Source: Kineosporia succinea
Lineage (GTDB): Bacteria > Actinomycetota > Actinomycetes > Actinomycetales > Kineosporiaceae
Reading direction: 5' to 3'
Assembly: GCF_030811555.1 (NCBI RefSeq)
Contig: NZ_JAUSQZ010000001.1
Span: 2,973,241-3,037,240, forward strand
DNA length: 64,000 bases
The position numbers and the translations under genes were made by a program. The notes beneath the pieces were generated by a model. It saw only the letters and a program-made list of their open reading frames with translations. It did not search any database and had not been told where the DNA came from. Below are positions 9,068 to 16,914 of this stretch, one piece after another (the first letter of the stretch is position 1; each line of letters begins with the position of its first letter).

Positions 9068-9553
9068 GTGAACGCGGCCCAGCATCAGGACTGGATCCTG
9101 CTGGTCGACGACTCCTCCGAAGACCGCGAACTGCTGCAGCACACGCTGCGGCGCAACAAGTTCCGGGGCCGGGTCGAAGAGGCCCGCGACGGCATCGAGG
9201 CCATCGACCGGCTCTGCTGCCGGGGCACCTGGGCCGGGGAAGACCCGAACGACCTGCCGCGCGCGGTCTTTCTCGACGTGAAGATGCCGAGGCTCAGCGG
9301 CGTCGAGGTGCTGCGCGAGCTCCGCTCCACGCCTCATCTGGCCGCGGTGCCGGTGGTGATGCTGACGTCCTCGGCCGAGGAACGCGACATCCTGGCCTGC
9401 TACTCGCTCGGCGCCAACAGCTATGTCGTCAAGCCCGTCGACATGGACGAATACTTCCGGTCGATCGCGGACGTCGGACGTTACTGGGTCGCCCTGAACC
9501 GAACCCCGACGGAGTACCCACGTGCCAACACCACTGCGCCTGCTGGTCGCTGA
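9068..9553 (+). CDS. Single-domain response regulator (Rcp1/CheY-like)
   Basis: About 161 residues, a receiver domain with no output domain. Seen: acidic pocket LLVDDSSED, phospho-acceptor Asp in VFLDVKMP, Thr/Ser in MLTSS and the conserved Lys in VVKPVD. The long loop between alpha2 and beta3 (RGTWAGEDPNDLP) is typical of Rcp1-type regulators paired with multidomain kinases. The start is uncertain: GTG 9068 has GGGAG very close, and GTG 9035 would add 11 residues. Its last 32 nt overlap the start of the histidine kinase gene, implying translational coupling and a cognate pair. Confidence 0.85.
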   Translation: MNAAQHQDWILLVDDSSEDRELLQHTLRRNKFRGRVEEARDGIEAIDRLCCRGTWAGEDPNDLPRAVFLDVKMPRLSGVEVLRELRSTPHLAAVPVVMLTSSAEERDILACYSLGANSYVVKPVDMDEYFRSIADVGRYWVALNRTPTEYPRANTTAPAGR

Positions 9554-11006
9554 GGACTTCCCGCCGGACGCCGAGCTGATCCTCTCGGAGGTCCGGCGGG
9601 CCGGTTACGACCCGGTGGCCACCGTGGTCGACACCGCGGGCAAGTTCCTGCGCGCGCTCGACGACGAGCCCGAGGTCGTGATCTGCGACTACACGCTGCC
9701 CACGATGACGGCCCCCGACGCGCTGGCCATCTTGCAGGCCAAGAGCCCCGACCTTCCGCTGATCGTGGTCTCCGGCACGATGGACGAGGCCACCTGCGTG
9801 AACTCGCTGCGCCTGGGCGCGGCCGACTACCTGCTGAAAGACCGCCTGAGCAGGCTCGGCCCGGCGATCGACCACGCCCTGGCCCGGCGCGAGCTCGACC
9901 GGGTGGCGCGCGCGGCCGAGCAGCGCCGCGACGAGACCATGAACATCCTGCTCGGTCTGGTCGAGAACTCGGTCGCCGCGATCAGCGTGCAGAACCTGAG
10001 CGGCAACACGATGGTCAGCAACCGGCTCTACAACCAGCTCTCCACCGATCATCCGCCCCTGGCCAGCGCCGCCCCGATCCGCACCGCCGGGGTCGAGATC
10101 CTGCAGCGCCAGGAGTTGTTCACGGTCGACGGCGAGCAGCGCACCTTCCACGCCGTGCGGTACCCGGTGCGCGACGGCACCGACACGGTGTTCGCGGTCG
10201 GCTCGATCCTCGTCGACATCACCGAGCAGAAGCGGGTCGAGGCCGACCTGCGCCGGGCCCGCACCGAGCTCGAGGCCCGCAACGAGCAGCTCGACGTGGC
10301 CAACGCCGAGCTGCGTGAGGTCGACCGGCTGAAAACGGAATTCGTCGCCTCGGTGAGCCATGAGCTGCGCACCCCGCTGACCAGTATCCGCGGGTACGCC
10401 GAGCTGCTGCTCGACGAGGCCGAGGAGTCCGACACCCAGACCGCGAAGATGCTCGACATCATCGACCGCAACGCCCGGCGCCTGCTCAACCTGGTCGAAG
10501 ACCTGCTGCTGCTCTCGAAGATCGACTCGCGCACGCTCACCCACGAGTTCGTCGAGGTCGACCTGGCCGACCTGGCCGAGGGGGCGCTGCTGGTGCTCAG
10601 GCCCAGTGCCGAGGCGGCCGGCGTCACGCTGCATCTGCGCTGCGAGGGCGAACTTCCGGTCCTCGGCGACCGTTCGCAGCTCGAGCGGGTGCTGCTGAAC
10701 CTGCTGAGCAACGCCGTCAAATTTTCCCACGAGAGTGGGGACGTGGTGGTGCGGGGATCGATCGAGGGCGACGAGGTGGTGGTCGCGGTGGTCGACAGCG
10801 GTCTCGGTGTGTCCGCCGAGGAACTGCCCAAGCTGTTCAACCGCTTCTTCCGCTCGGCCAGCGACGCCGCGCACAAGATCCCCGGCACCGGGCTGGGCCT
10901 GGCCGTGGTGCGCGAGATCGTCGAGAACCACGGTGGCAGTGTCGGGATGGACTCGGTGCTCGGTGAGGGCAGCACGGTCACCGTGCGGATCCCGCGCCGC
11001 AGGTAA
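9522..11006 (+). CDS. REC-PAS-histidine kinase
   Basis: 494-residue cytoplasmic hybrid sensor. Receiver domain about residues 1-125 (phospho-acceptor in VICDYTLP, Lys in YLLKDRL), PAS-like region 140-235, short coiled coil 235-275, HisKA with SVSHELRTPL (His about 286), then HATPase_c with N box LLNLLSNAVKF, VDSGLGVS and GTGLGLAVV. No membrane segment. GTG 9522 has GGAG seven nt upstream. It is coupled to the preceding response regulator. A close paralogue of the same architecture lies at 17259-18830. An N-terminal REC suggests that it is itself a phosphorelay target. Confidence 0.9.
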   Translation: MPTPLRLLVAEDFPPDAELILSEVRRAGYDPVATVVDTAGKFLRALDDEPEVVICDYTLPTMTAPDALAILQAKSPDLPLIVVSGTMDEATCVNSLRLGAADYLLKDRLSRLGPAIDHALARRELDRVARAAEQRRDETMNILLGLVENSVAAISVQNLSGNTMVSNRLYNQLSTDHPPLASAAPIRTAGVEILQRQELFTVDGEQRTFHAVRYPVRDGTDTVFAVGSILVDITEQKRVEADLRRARTELEARNEQLDVANAELREVDRLKTEFVASVSHELRTPLTSIRGYAELLLDEAEESDTQTAKMLDIIDRNARRLLNLVEDLLLLSKIDSRTLTHEFVEVDLADLAEGALLVLRPSAEAAGVTLHLRCEGELPVLGDRSQLERVLLNLLSNAVKFSHESGDVVVRGSIEGDEVVVAVVDSGLGVSAEELPKLFNRFFRSASDAAHKIPGTGLGLAVVREIVENHGGSVGMDSVLGEGSTVTVRIPRRR

Positions 11007-11024
11007 CCGGACCTGACAACGGCA

Positions 11025-11058
11025 GACGCGACGGGCACCCGAGGTGCCCCGCCGCGTC
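11025..11058. terminator. Terminator hairpin between convergent genes
   Basis: Imperfect inverted repeat: GACGCG...GGGCACC on the left pairs with GGTGCCC...CGCGTC on the right around a short loop, with one mismatch/bulge. It lies 18 nt after the kinase stop and 13 nt before the end of the convergent glycosyltransferase. Confidence 0.6.
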
Positions 11059-11071
11059 CACCGTCGTTGGT

Positions 11072-12508
11072 TCAGCTCGCCGACGCACCGCTGGTTTCCT
11101 TGAACCCGACCCGGGGCATCTCACCCCAGGCGGCGTTCGACCCGCGGATGCCCGACCACAGGCCTCGCAGGCGCCAGAAGGCGTGCATCTGGCGGAACCC
11201 GAAGTTCTCCAGGAACGCGGCCACCAGCAGGATCCCGAGATCCTTCCAGCGCCGGTAGGTCTGGTACGACAGGTCGTCGACCACGATCGCGACCACCGAG
11301 AGCAGGATGCCGTAGCCGATCGCCACCAGGGCGTAGAGCACGGCCGCCTGCCAGTTCAGGATGCCGAAGGCGATGCCCAGCGGCAGGCAGATCAGGCCGA
11401 GGATCTCCACGATCGGCGTGAGCAGCTCGAACACCACGTAGTACGGCAGCACCAGCAGGCCCATCCGGCCGTAACGCGGGTTCGCGATCATCCCGCGGAA
11501 GCGCCACAGCACCTCGAGCAGGCCGTGCGACCAGCGCCGGCGCTGACGGCTCAGGATCTTCAGGTTCTCCGGCACCTCGGTCCAGCACACCGGGTGCGGC
11601 ACGAAGACGATCCGGTAGCTCTGCTTCTCCTGGCGCAGCCGGTGGTGCAGGCTGTTGACCAGGTCGGCGTCCTCGGCCAGCGAGTCCGCGGTCAGGCCGC
11701 CGATCTGCTGCACCAGGTCGCGGCGGAACAGGCCGAACGCCCCCGAGATGATCATCAGGCCGTTGAAGGCCGACCAGCCGACGCGGCCCAGCAGGAACGA
11801 GCGCAGGTACTCCACCACCTGGATGCGGGGTGCCCAGGCCTTGGGGAGACGCTTCTCGAGGATCATGCCGCGCTCGGTCGGGCAGCCGTTGATCGGCCGG
11901 ATGGCGCCACCGGTGGCGGCGACGTGCTCCGGGTCGTCGACGAACGGCCGCACCACGTGCATCAGCGCGTCCTTCTCCAGCACCGAGTCCGCGTCGATCA
12001 TGCAGACCAGCGGATAGCGCGAGTACTCCAGGGCGACGTTCAGGGCGTCACCGCGGCGCCGGGCGTTCTCCTTGCGGATGACCACGATCTGGCCGTCCCG
12101 CGAGATGTGCACGGAGTTGACCTGGCCGACCGTCTCGACCACGCCGGCTGCGACCCGGGTGCTGGGCTGGAGCTCGAACTCCTGCTGCAGCACGTCGAAA
12201 GTGCCGTCGGTGGAACCGTCGTCGACGATCACCACCTCGAGCTGCGGGTACCGCAGGTCGAGGATCGAGTGCACGCTCGACACGATCGACGGTTCCTCGT
12301 TGTAGGCGGGCACGAGGACCGACACACCGGGCGTCAGCGGATTGGCGAACAGGTCTTCCAGCGCCGTCTCCGACGACATCCGCTGGGCGCGCCGCTGCGC
12401 CCGGGCGGCGATCAGCACGATCAGCAGGTACAGCGAGTTGAGCGCCAGGAAGTAGATGATGACGAACGAGTTGAATCCGATCACCGCGGATTCGAGGAAA
12501 TCTCTCAC
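11072..12508 (-). CDS. Membrane family 2 glycosyltransferase (PgaC/hyaluronan synthase-like)
   Basis: 478-residue inner-membrane processive glycosyltransferase. One N-terminal membrane segment (about 10-35), GT2 domain with VPAYNEE, VVIVDDGSTDGT, MIDADS (DXD), EDADLV (catalytic acid) and QRRRW (processivity motif), then three or four membrane segments from about residue 355. This set is that of synthases making beta-linked glycans such as poly-GlcNAc, hyaluronan or cellulose; the sugar is not predictable. GTG 12508 is preceded by GGAGGAGG. Third gene of a response regulator-HEAT-GT2 operon, 12 nt after the HEAT gene. Confidence 0.87.
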   Translation of the reverse strand: MRDFLESAVIGFNSFVIIYFLALNSLYLLIVLIAARAQRRAQRMSSETALEDLFANPLTPGVSVLVPAYNEEPSIVSSVHSILDLRYPQLEVVIVDDGSTDGTFDVLQQEFELQPSTRVAAGVVETVGQVNSVHISRDGQIVVIRKENARRRGDALNVALEYSRYPLVCMIDADSVLEKDALMHVVRPFVDDPEHVAATGGAIRPINGCPTERGMILEKRLPKAWAPRIQVVEYLRSFLLGRVGWSAFNGLMIISGAFGLFRRDLVQQIGGLTADSLAEDADLVNSLHHRLRQEKQSYRIVFVPHPVCWTEVPENLKILSRQRRRWSHGLLEVLWRFRGMIANPRYGRMGLLVLPYYVVFELLTPIVEILGLICLPLGIAFGILNWQAAVLYALVAIGYGILLSVVAIVVDDLSYQTYRRWKDLGILLVAAFLENFGFRQMHAFWRLRGLWSGIRGSNAAWGEMPRVGFKETSGASAS

Positions 12509-12520
12509 GGGGGCCTCCTC

Positions 12521-13618
12521 CTACAGGGAGATCAGCGGCGTCGTGTCCGTGGCGATCGAGTTCCTCGCGAGGACCTCCCGCGCCGCGTCACCGCCCTCGG
12601 CGTCCCGCTGCGCGATCTCGCGCAGCCGGTCCAGGCCGGTCTCACCGAACGGCACCAGGGCCATGGCGGCGGCCACCCGGACGGTCGGGTGAGGATGTGC
12701 CACCGCCTGCTCCAGTTCGGGAACCGTGGCCGGGTCGGCGATCCGGCCGAGTGCGGTGCAGACAGCGGCGAGGACCTCGGTGTCCTCCTCGGTGCGCAGC
12801 ATCGCGGTCAGGTCGTCGACCGAGCCGGGCATGCTCAGACGGCCCAGGGCGTGGGTGGCGCCCAGCCGGACCGACAGGCTCGGGTCGACCCGCATACGGG
12901 TCTGCAGTCCGGCGACGGCGGGATAGACGCCCAGCACGCCGAGGACCTCGGTGGCGATGGTCCGCACCTCCACCGACTCCGCCTCGAGCGCCCGGATGAG
13001 CGGCTCGGTGGCGTCGGTGCCGATGCGCAGCAGGGCCATGGTCACGGGGTGCGGAGGGATCGGGTGCTTGACGCCCTCCTCCGAGTCCAGGTGCTCCAGC
13101 AGGGCCGCGCCCGCCTCCCCGGTGCCGATCCGGCCCAGGGCCCGCACGGCGGCGAGCCGCACGTCGGTGTTGCGGTCGCCGAGCAGCTTGGCCGCCTCCG
13201 GGATCCCCTCGCTGACCCCGGCCGCGCCCAGCAGCTCCACGGCCCGGTACCGGCGCACCGGACGGCGGGAAGCCGTTCCCTGCCGGGCCTCTTCGATGGT
13301 GCCGCGCCGGCGCAGGATGTCGACCAGCATGCTCCGGTCGGCGCCCCGGAGCTTCGGCAGCAGACCGGCCACCAGCTCCTCGAACGACGTGGTGACGCCG
13401 CGGTACCCGATGAGCATGTCCGCGAGGTCGTGCGCGTCGCCGTCCTCCCAGGTCGCCAGGTACCGCATCATCACCGGCCGCAGGAGCGCGAGCTCCTCCT
13501 CGTGCCGGCGGGCCCGGCGCTCGCGCCGGGCCTTCAGCAGGGCCGTGCTCAGCGAGAGAACGATGATGACGGCCAGGTTGAGAGTGGCGGCGATCAGGAG
13601 GATCGCCTCGGTCCTCAT
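12521..13618 (-). CDS. Membrane-anchored HEAT-repeat protein
   Basis: 365 residues. A single N-terminal membrane helix (about 4-26) is followed by a strongly basic/acidic stretch and then at least six HEAT/PBS-lyase-type helical repeats, e.g. VRLAAVRALGRIGTGEAG, VRTIATEVLGVLGVY, VRLGATHALGRLS, VLAAVCTALGRIAD and VRVAAAMALVPFGE. Such alpha solenoids are protein-binding scaffolds. ATG 13618 overlaps the response regulator stop (ATGA), so the two are translationally coupled, and the GT2 synthase follows. Inference: it may link the phosphorylated regulator to the membrane synthase. No enzymatic motif is visible. Confidence 0.85.
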   Translation of the reverse strand: MRTEAILLIAATLNLAVIIVLSLSTALLKARRERRARRHEEELALLRPVMMRYLATWEDGDAHDLADMLIGYRGVTTSFEELVAGLLPKLRGADRSMLVDILRRRGTIEEARQGTASRRPVRRYRAVELLGAAGVSEGIPEAAKLLGDRNTDVRLAAVRALGRIGTGEAGAALLEHLDSEEGVKHPIPPHPVTMALLRIGTDATEPLIRALEAESVEVRTIATEVLGVLGVYPAVAGLQTRMRVDPSLSVRLGATHALGRLSMPGSVDDLTAMLRTEEDTEVLAAVCTALGRIADPATVPELEQAVAHPHPTVRVAAAMALVPFGETGLDRLREIAQRDAEGGDAAREVLARNSIATDTTPLISL

Positions 13619-13989
13619 CGTGGTGTCCGAGCCAACAGCGCGTCGATCCGGCTGGACAGCTCGCGCGGACTGAAGGGTTTGATCACGTAGTCGTTGCCGC
13701 CGGCGGCGAAACCGCGCTGCACGTCCGACTCCTGGGCCTTGGCGGTCAGGAAGAGCACCGGGGTGTCCGCCATCGACGGGTCCTTGCGGAGCTCGAGGCA
13801 GACCTCGATGCCGCTCATCCGCGGCATCATCCAGTCCAGCACCACGACGTCCGGGCGGACGTCCATGATGGCGGCCAGACCGGCTTCGCCGTCGGCCTCG
13901 GCGGTCACCGTGTGACCGGCCGCGGACAGCTTGAATTCCAGCAGACCCCGGATGTCGGAGTCGTCGTCCACAACGACGATGCTGCTCAT
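13615..13989 (-). CDS. Single-domain response regulator
   Basis: 124-residue receiver protein without an output domain. Seen: VVVDDDSDI acidic pair, phospho-acceptor in VVLDWMMP, Thr in FLTAKA, Lys in VIKPFSP. ATG 13989 has GAGGAG six nt upstream. First gene of the operon with the HEAT protein and GT2 synthase, so it probably controls polysaccharide synthesis by protein contact rather than by DNA binding. No kinase is in the same operon; the nearest is the REC-PAS-kinase encoded convergently at 9522-11006. The promoter should lie in 13990-14118, where no convincing -35/-10 pair is seen. Confidence 0.88.
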   Translation of the reverse strand: MSSIVVVDDDSDIRGLLEFKLSAAGHTVTAEADGEAGLAAIMDVRPDVVVLDWMMPRMSGIEVCLELRKDPSMADTPVLFLTAKAQESDVQRGFAAGGNDYVIKPFSPRELSSRIDALLARTPR

Positions 13990-14118
13990 GGTGGGCTCCT
14001 CGGTCGAGCGACGGTTTCCGCCGGCAGGCTCTGATTGCCTTCCGACTCCCCACCGCATCGTCGTGAGCCCGAACGGGCTACAGGGTGATTTGTGGACGAC
14101 GCCTCTCTCACCCTGGGG

Positions 14119-15156
14119 TTACGGAAGGAGCAGGCAGCTGTCCCCGAACTCGTGCCACAGGTATCCGGCGTCCACCGCGTGCCGGTAGGCCCGCTGCACG
14201 AGACCCGCTCCCGCGACCGCCTCGAGCATCAGCAGGTGCGAGGCCTCCGGGTCGTGCCACCCGGTGACGAGACCCTGCACCGCCCGCACCCCGCGATCCG
14301 GGGTGATGACGAGATCTGTCCAGCCTTGCGCCTTTCGGACTCGGCCGTCCGGCCCGGTCGCCGACTCCAGCGCACGGGTGACGGTCGTACCCACAGCGAC
14401 CACGCGTCCACCCGTCCGGCGGGTCCAGTTCACCAGTTCCGCGGTCGAATCCGGCACCCGGTAGGGCTCGGCGGGCGGGCTCTCGCCGCTCTCCAGCGAC
14501 GAGACCCCGGCGTGCAGGGTGATCGGGGCGAACCGGACGCCCCGTGACACCAGACGGGTCACCAGATCGGGGGTGAACGGACGCCCGGCACTGGGCATCT
14601 CGGCACTGGCGCCGAGGTCGCCGGGGTCGGCGAACACCGTCTGGTAGTTCTCGAGCGGCCAGGGCCGGTCGAGGTAGCCGTAGCGAATCGGGCGGGCCGG
14701 CAGAGAATTGAGGACGAGTCGGACCGGTTGCGTACGCCAGAGCCGGACCCAGCCCTCGGGGGTCGCGGGACCGTGCGGGCCCTCCAGCCGGATCACCGGC
14801 CCGCCGTCGAGCCGCACCTCGTCACCGGGCTCGCACGTGCGCACCTGATCCGCAGCGCCCGGGGCGCTGCGGATCTCCACCACCCAGGCGCCGTCGGCCA
14901 GTTCGGTGGCCAGGTGCACCACCACCGGGCCGAACCGGCTGTGCTCACCGTCGACCGCGCCGGCGCGGGTGGCCGAGGTGTTGACGACGAGCAGGTCCCC
15001 CGGCCGCAGGTGGTCGGTGAGATCGTGGAAGGTGCTGTCCTGCAGCTTGTCCGGCGTGGCGATCAGGAGCCGCACGCCGTCGCGGGGCAGGCCCCGGGCC
15101 TCGGCCGGTTCGGTGGCCTCGGCGTTCGGGCGGGGAGTGAAGGTCACGGCGCTCAT
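14119..15156 (-). CDS. queA: S-adenosylmethionine:tRNA ribosyltransferase-isomerase-like protein QueA
   Basis: 345 residues, normal QueA length. Family signatures: GDLLVVNTSATRAG, RPIRYGYLDRPWPLENYQTV, EMPSAGRPFT, APITLHAGVSSL and GTTVTRALE. QueA transfers and isomerises the ribosyl moiety of SAM onto preQ1-tRNA to make epoxyqueuosine. ATG 15156 has GGAGG seven nt upstream and overlaps the SDR stop (ATGA), so the two genes are coupled. No tgt or preQ1 genes are in the window. A diverged actinobacterial QueA-like enzyme with another substrate is possible. Confidence 0.8.
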   Translation of the reverse strand: MSAVTFTPRPNAEATEPAEARGLPRDGVRLLIATPDKLQDSTFHDLTDHLRPGDLLVVNTSATRAGAVDGEHSRFGPVVVHLATELADGAWVVEIRSAPGAADQVRTCEPGDEVRLDGGPVIRLEGPHGPATPEGWVRLWRTQPVRLVLNSLPARPIRYGYLDRPWPLENYQTVFADPGDLGASAEMPSAGRPFTPDLVTRLVSRGVRFAPITLHAGVSSLESGESPPAEPYRVPDSTAELVNWTRRTGGRVVAVGTTVTRALESATGPDGRVRKAQGWTDLVITPDRGVRAVQGLVTGWHDPEASHLLMLEAVAGAGLVQRAYRHAVDAGYLWHEFGDSCLLLP

Positions 15157-15848
15157 GCGGACACCTCCGTCGTCTTCAGGTCGTCTGCGCTGTAGCGACC
15201 GTTGGACGGACGCTCCTCCAGCAGCTTCACGAACGCGGGAACCACGGACTCGGGCAGCGGCCGGTCGGAGATGTCCTCGTCCGGAAAGGCCGCCTGGTGC
15301 ATGGGGGTTCGCAGGTCGCCGGGATCGAACGAGTACACCCGCACGCTGCCCGTGCACTCGGCGCCCAGCACCGCGCCGATCTGCTCCAGTGCGGCCTTGG
15401 TGGCGCCGTATCCACCCCAGCCCGGGTAGACGGCGCTCGCCGCGTCGGAGGTGATGTTGACGATCGTGCCGTCCCGTTCGGCCAGGATCGGCAGGGCCAG
15501 CTGGATCAGGCCGAGCGGCGCCACCACGTTGACGGTGAACAGGTCTTCCAGTGAGCTGAGCGGGAACTCGCCCAGGGCCGGCAGCGGACTCGGACCCAGC
15601 CCGCCCGCGTTGTTGACGAGCAGGTCGAGGCCGCCGAGTTCGGTGCAGGCGGCGATCAGCTCGCGGCGGTGACGGGAGTCGGTCACGTCACCCGGGTGGC
15701 GGTGCACGTTCGGGTACGGGGCGAGGGCCTTGGTGAGCCGGGAAGCGCCCCGGGCATCCACGACGACGTCCCAGCCGGCGTCGGCGAGGGCGGCGGCCAG
15801 AGCCCTCCCCAGGCCGCTGGAGGCGCCGGTGACGAGTGCGACAGGCAT
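15153..15848 (-). CDS. Short-chain dehydrogenase/reductase
   Basis: 231-residue classical-type SDR. NAD(P)-binding TGASSGLG at residues 7-14, NNAG at about 90, catalytic Ser in NITSD and YGATK (Tyr-x-x-x-Lys) near 149. The substrate is unknown. ATG 15848 follows AGGAGA. It is coupled downstream to queA and is divergent from soxR across an 82-nt intergenic region holding a near-palindrome, so SoxR control of SDR-queA is plausible. Confidence 0.87.
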   Translation of the reverse strand: MPVALVTGASSGLGRALAAALADAGWDVVVDARGASRLTKALAPYPNVHRHPGDVTDSRHRRELIAACTELGGLDLLVNNAGGLGPSPLPALGEFPLSSLEDLFTVNVVAPLGLIQLALPILAERDGTIVNITSDAASAVYPGWGGYGATKAALEQIGAVLGAECTGSVRVYSFDPGDLRTPMHQAAFPDEDISDRPLPESVVPAFVKLLEERPSNGRYSADDLKTTEVSA

Positions 15849-15892
15849 GTCTTCTCCTGATGGATAGCTGTTTTCGCTTCCCCCTCATCGTG

Positions 15893-15910
15893 GTAGTTAA
15901 ATTCAACTTC
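15893..15910. promoter_or_regulatory. Candidate SoxR/MerR-type operator
   Basis: Near-palindrome GTAGTTAAATTCAACTTC (14 of 18 positions symmetric; AGTT...AACT arms) in the soxR/SDR divergent intergenic region. It is the most AT-rich spot nearby. The E. coli SoxR box also contains AGTT/AACT half-sites but with tighter spacing, so assignment to SoxR rests mainly on position. Confidence 0.45.
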
Positions 15911-15930
15911 ATGTCTAGTACTCTGGGGGC

Positions 15931-16410
15931 ATGACTTCGGACGCGAAGCCGCGCGCCGATCAGCTGCTCACCATCGGCGAGCTGACACGCCGCAGCGGCC
16001 TGGCTGCCTCGGCGCTGCGGTTCTACGAGCGCGAGGGCCTGATCACGGCCACCCGCACCTCCGGCGGGCAGCGGCGCTACGAGAGGGCGGTGCTGCGGCG
16101 GCTGGCCTTCATCCGGGCGGCGCGCAGTGTCGGGCTCTCGCTCGACGAGGTGCGCGAGGCCCTCGAACGCCTCCCCGCCTCCCGCACCCCCACCAAGGCC
16201 GACTGGACCGCCATCTCGCGCTCCTGGTCCAGGCGTCTCGACGAGCAGATCGAAGCCCTCACCGCCCTGCGCGACAAGCTCGACTCGTGCATCGGCTGCG
16301 GCTGCCTGTCCCTGGCCCGGTGCCGCATCAGCAACGCCGAGGACCTCGCCGCCCAGGCCGGCCCCGGCGCCGCCTACCTCCCGCCGGCCCTGCGCCGCCC
16401 CACCCCCTGA
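15931..16410 (+). CDS. soxR: Redox-sensitive transcriptional activator SoxR
   Basis: 159-residue MerR-family regulator. N-terminal winged helix with LTIGELTRRSGLAASALRFYEREGL, a dimerisation helix, and the [2Fe-2S] cluster motif CIGCGCLSLARC at about residues 120-131, which identifies SoxR rather than another MerR protein. In actinobacteria SoxR usually answers to redox-cycling compounds and controls a few oxidoreductases and exporters; here the divergent SDR is the natural candidate. The C-terminus continues into a Pro/Ala/Arg-rich tail whose coding DNA is repeated 100 bp downstream of its own position. Confidence 0.92.
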   Translation: MTSDAKPRADQLLTIGELTRRSGLAASALRFYEREGLITATRTSGGQRRYERAVLRRLAFIRAARSVGLSLDEVREALERLPASRTPTKADWTAISRSWSRRLDEQIEALTALRDKLDSCIGCGCLSLARCRISNAEDLAAQAGPGAAYLPPALRRPTP

Positions 16411-16517
16411 CCCGGAGAACGCCGCCCATCAGTCCTGCGCCGACCCGCCCCTGGCCGGGAGAGCCTCGCCCGCCTACCTCCCGCGGAGTCCTGCGCCGCC
16501 CCATCCCCTGGCCCGGA
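16371..16517 (+). repeat. Degenerate duplication of the soxR 3' end
   Basis: The segment 16371-16416, which covers the last codons and stop of soxR, recurs at 16471-16517 with few differences, beginning with the same CGCCTACCTCCCGC. A further shorter relative (TCCTGCGCCG core) lies at about 16432, and another at about 16548. The copies after the stop are non-coding. Confidence 0.7.
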
Positions 16518-16721
16518 CTACCCCGCCCTGCGTCACTCCTGACCGTGGTCCTGCGCCGGCTCGGAGGTGGGTGTCCTGCACTGCTTCCTCCCTGGTCACC
16601 GGCGCAGCGGCTGGTCCCGTCCGCCGCTTCCTGATGAAGCTGCGACGGAACGGATCTCCGCACCCGGCCGACTCGGCGCACGGTGTCAGAAGCGGCGATG
16701 TGCGACCGCGCCGGAACAGCA

Positions 16722-16748
16722 CCCCCTATACCGATTGGGTATAGGGGG
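16722..16748. promoter_or_regulatory. CsoR/FrmR-like palindrome without a target gene
   Basis: Perfect 11-bp arms CCCCCTATACC and GGTATAGGGGG around a 5-base centre. G-tract plus TATA half-sites are typical of operators for the CsoR/RcnR/FrmR metal and aldehyde sensors, but no sensor, copper ATPase or chaperone gene is next to it. A simple terminator hairpin is the main alternative. Confidence 0.5.
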
Positions 16749-16842
16749 GAGTGTTGTCCTCGGCTGTGCTCGTGACCGAGCGGCGCCCCGCCCTTCACCT
16801 CTCGCGAGACGAGGACGAACCTCCCCGGCCGTTCCGCCGCTC

Positions 16843-16914
16843 GTTCCGTGGGCCGTTCCCTGGGCCGTTCCGTGGGCCGTTCCGTGGGCCGTTCCGTGGG
16901 CCGTTCCGTGGGCC
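16843..16914 (+). repeat. 12-bp tandem repeat, six copies
   Basis: Six head-to-tail copies of GTTCCGTGGGCC; only the second copy differs (one base). It is followed to about 16977 by shorter GTCCGCC/GTGGGCC runs. Non-coding; period and near-identity suggest recent slippage. Confidence 0.9.

Noticed and set aside
12521..14053. Single 510-codon frame joining the HEAT protein to upstream sequence
   Set aside because: Its first part is the out-of-frame shadow of the response regulator; the HEAT gene starts at 13618 in an ATGA overlap.
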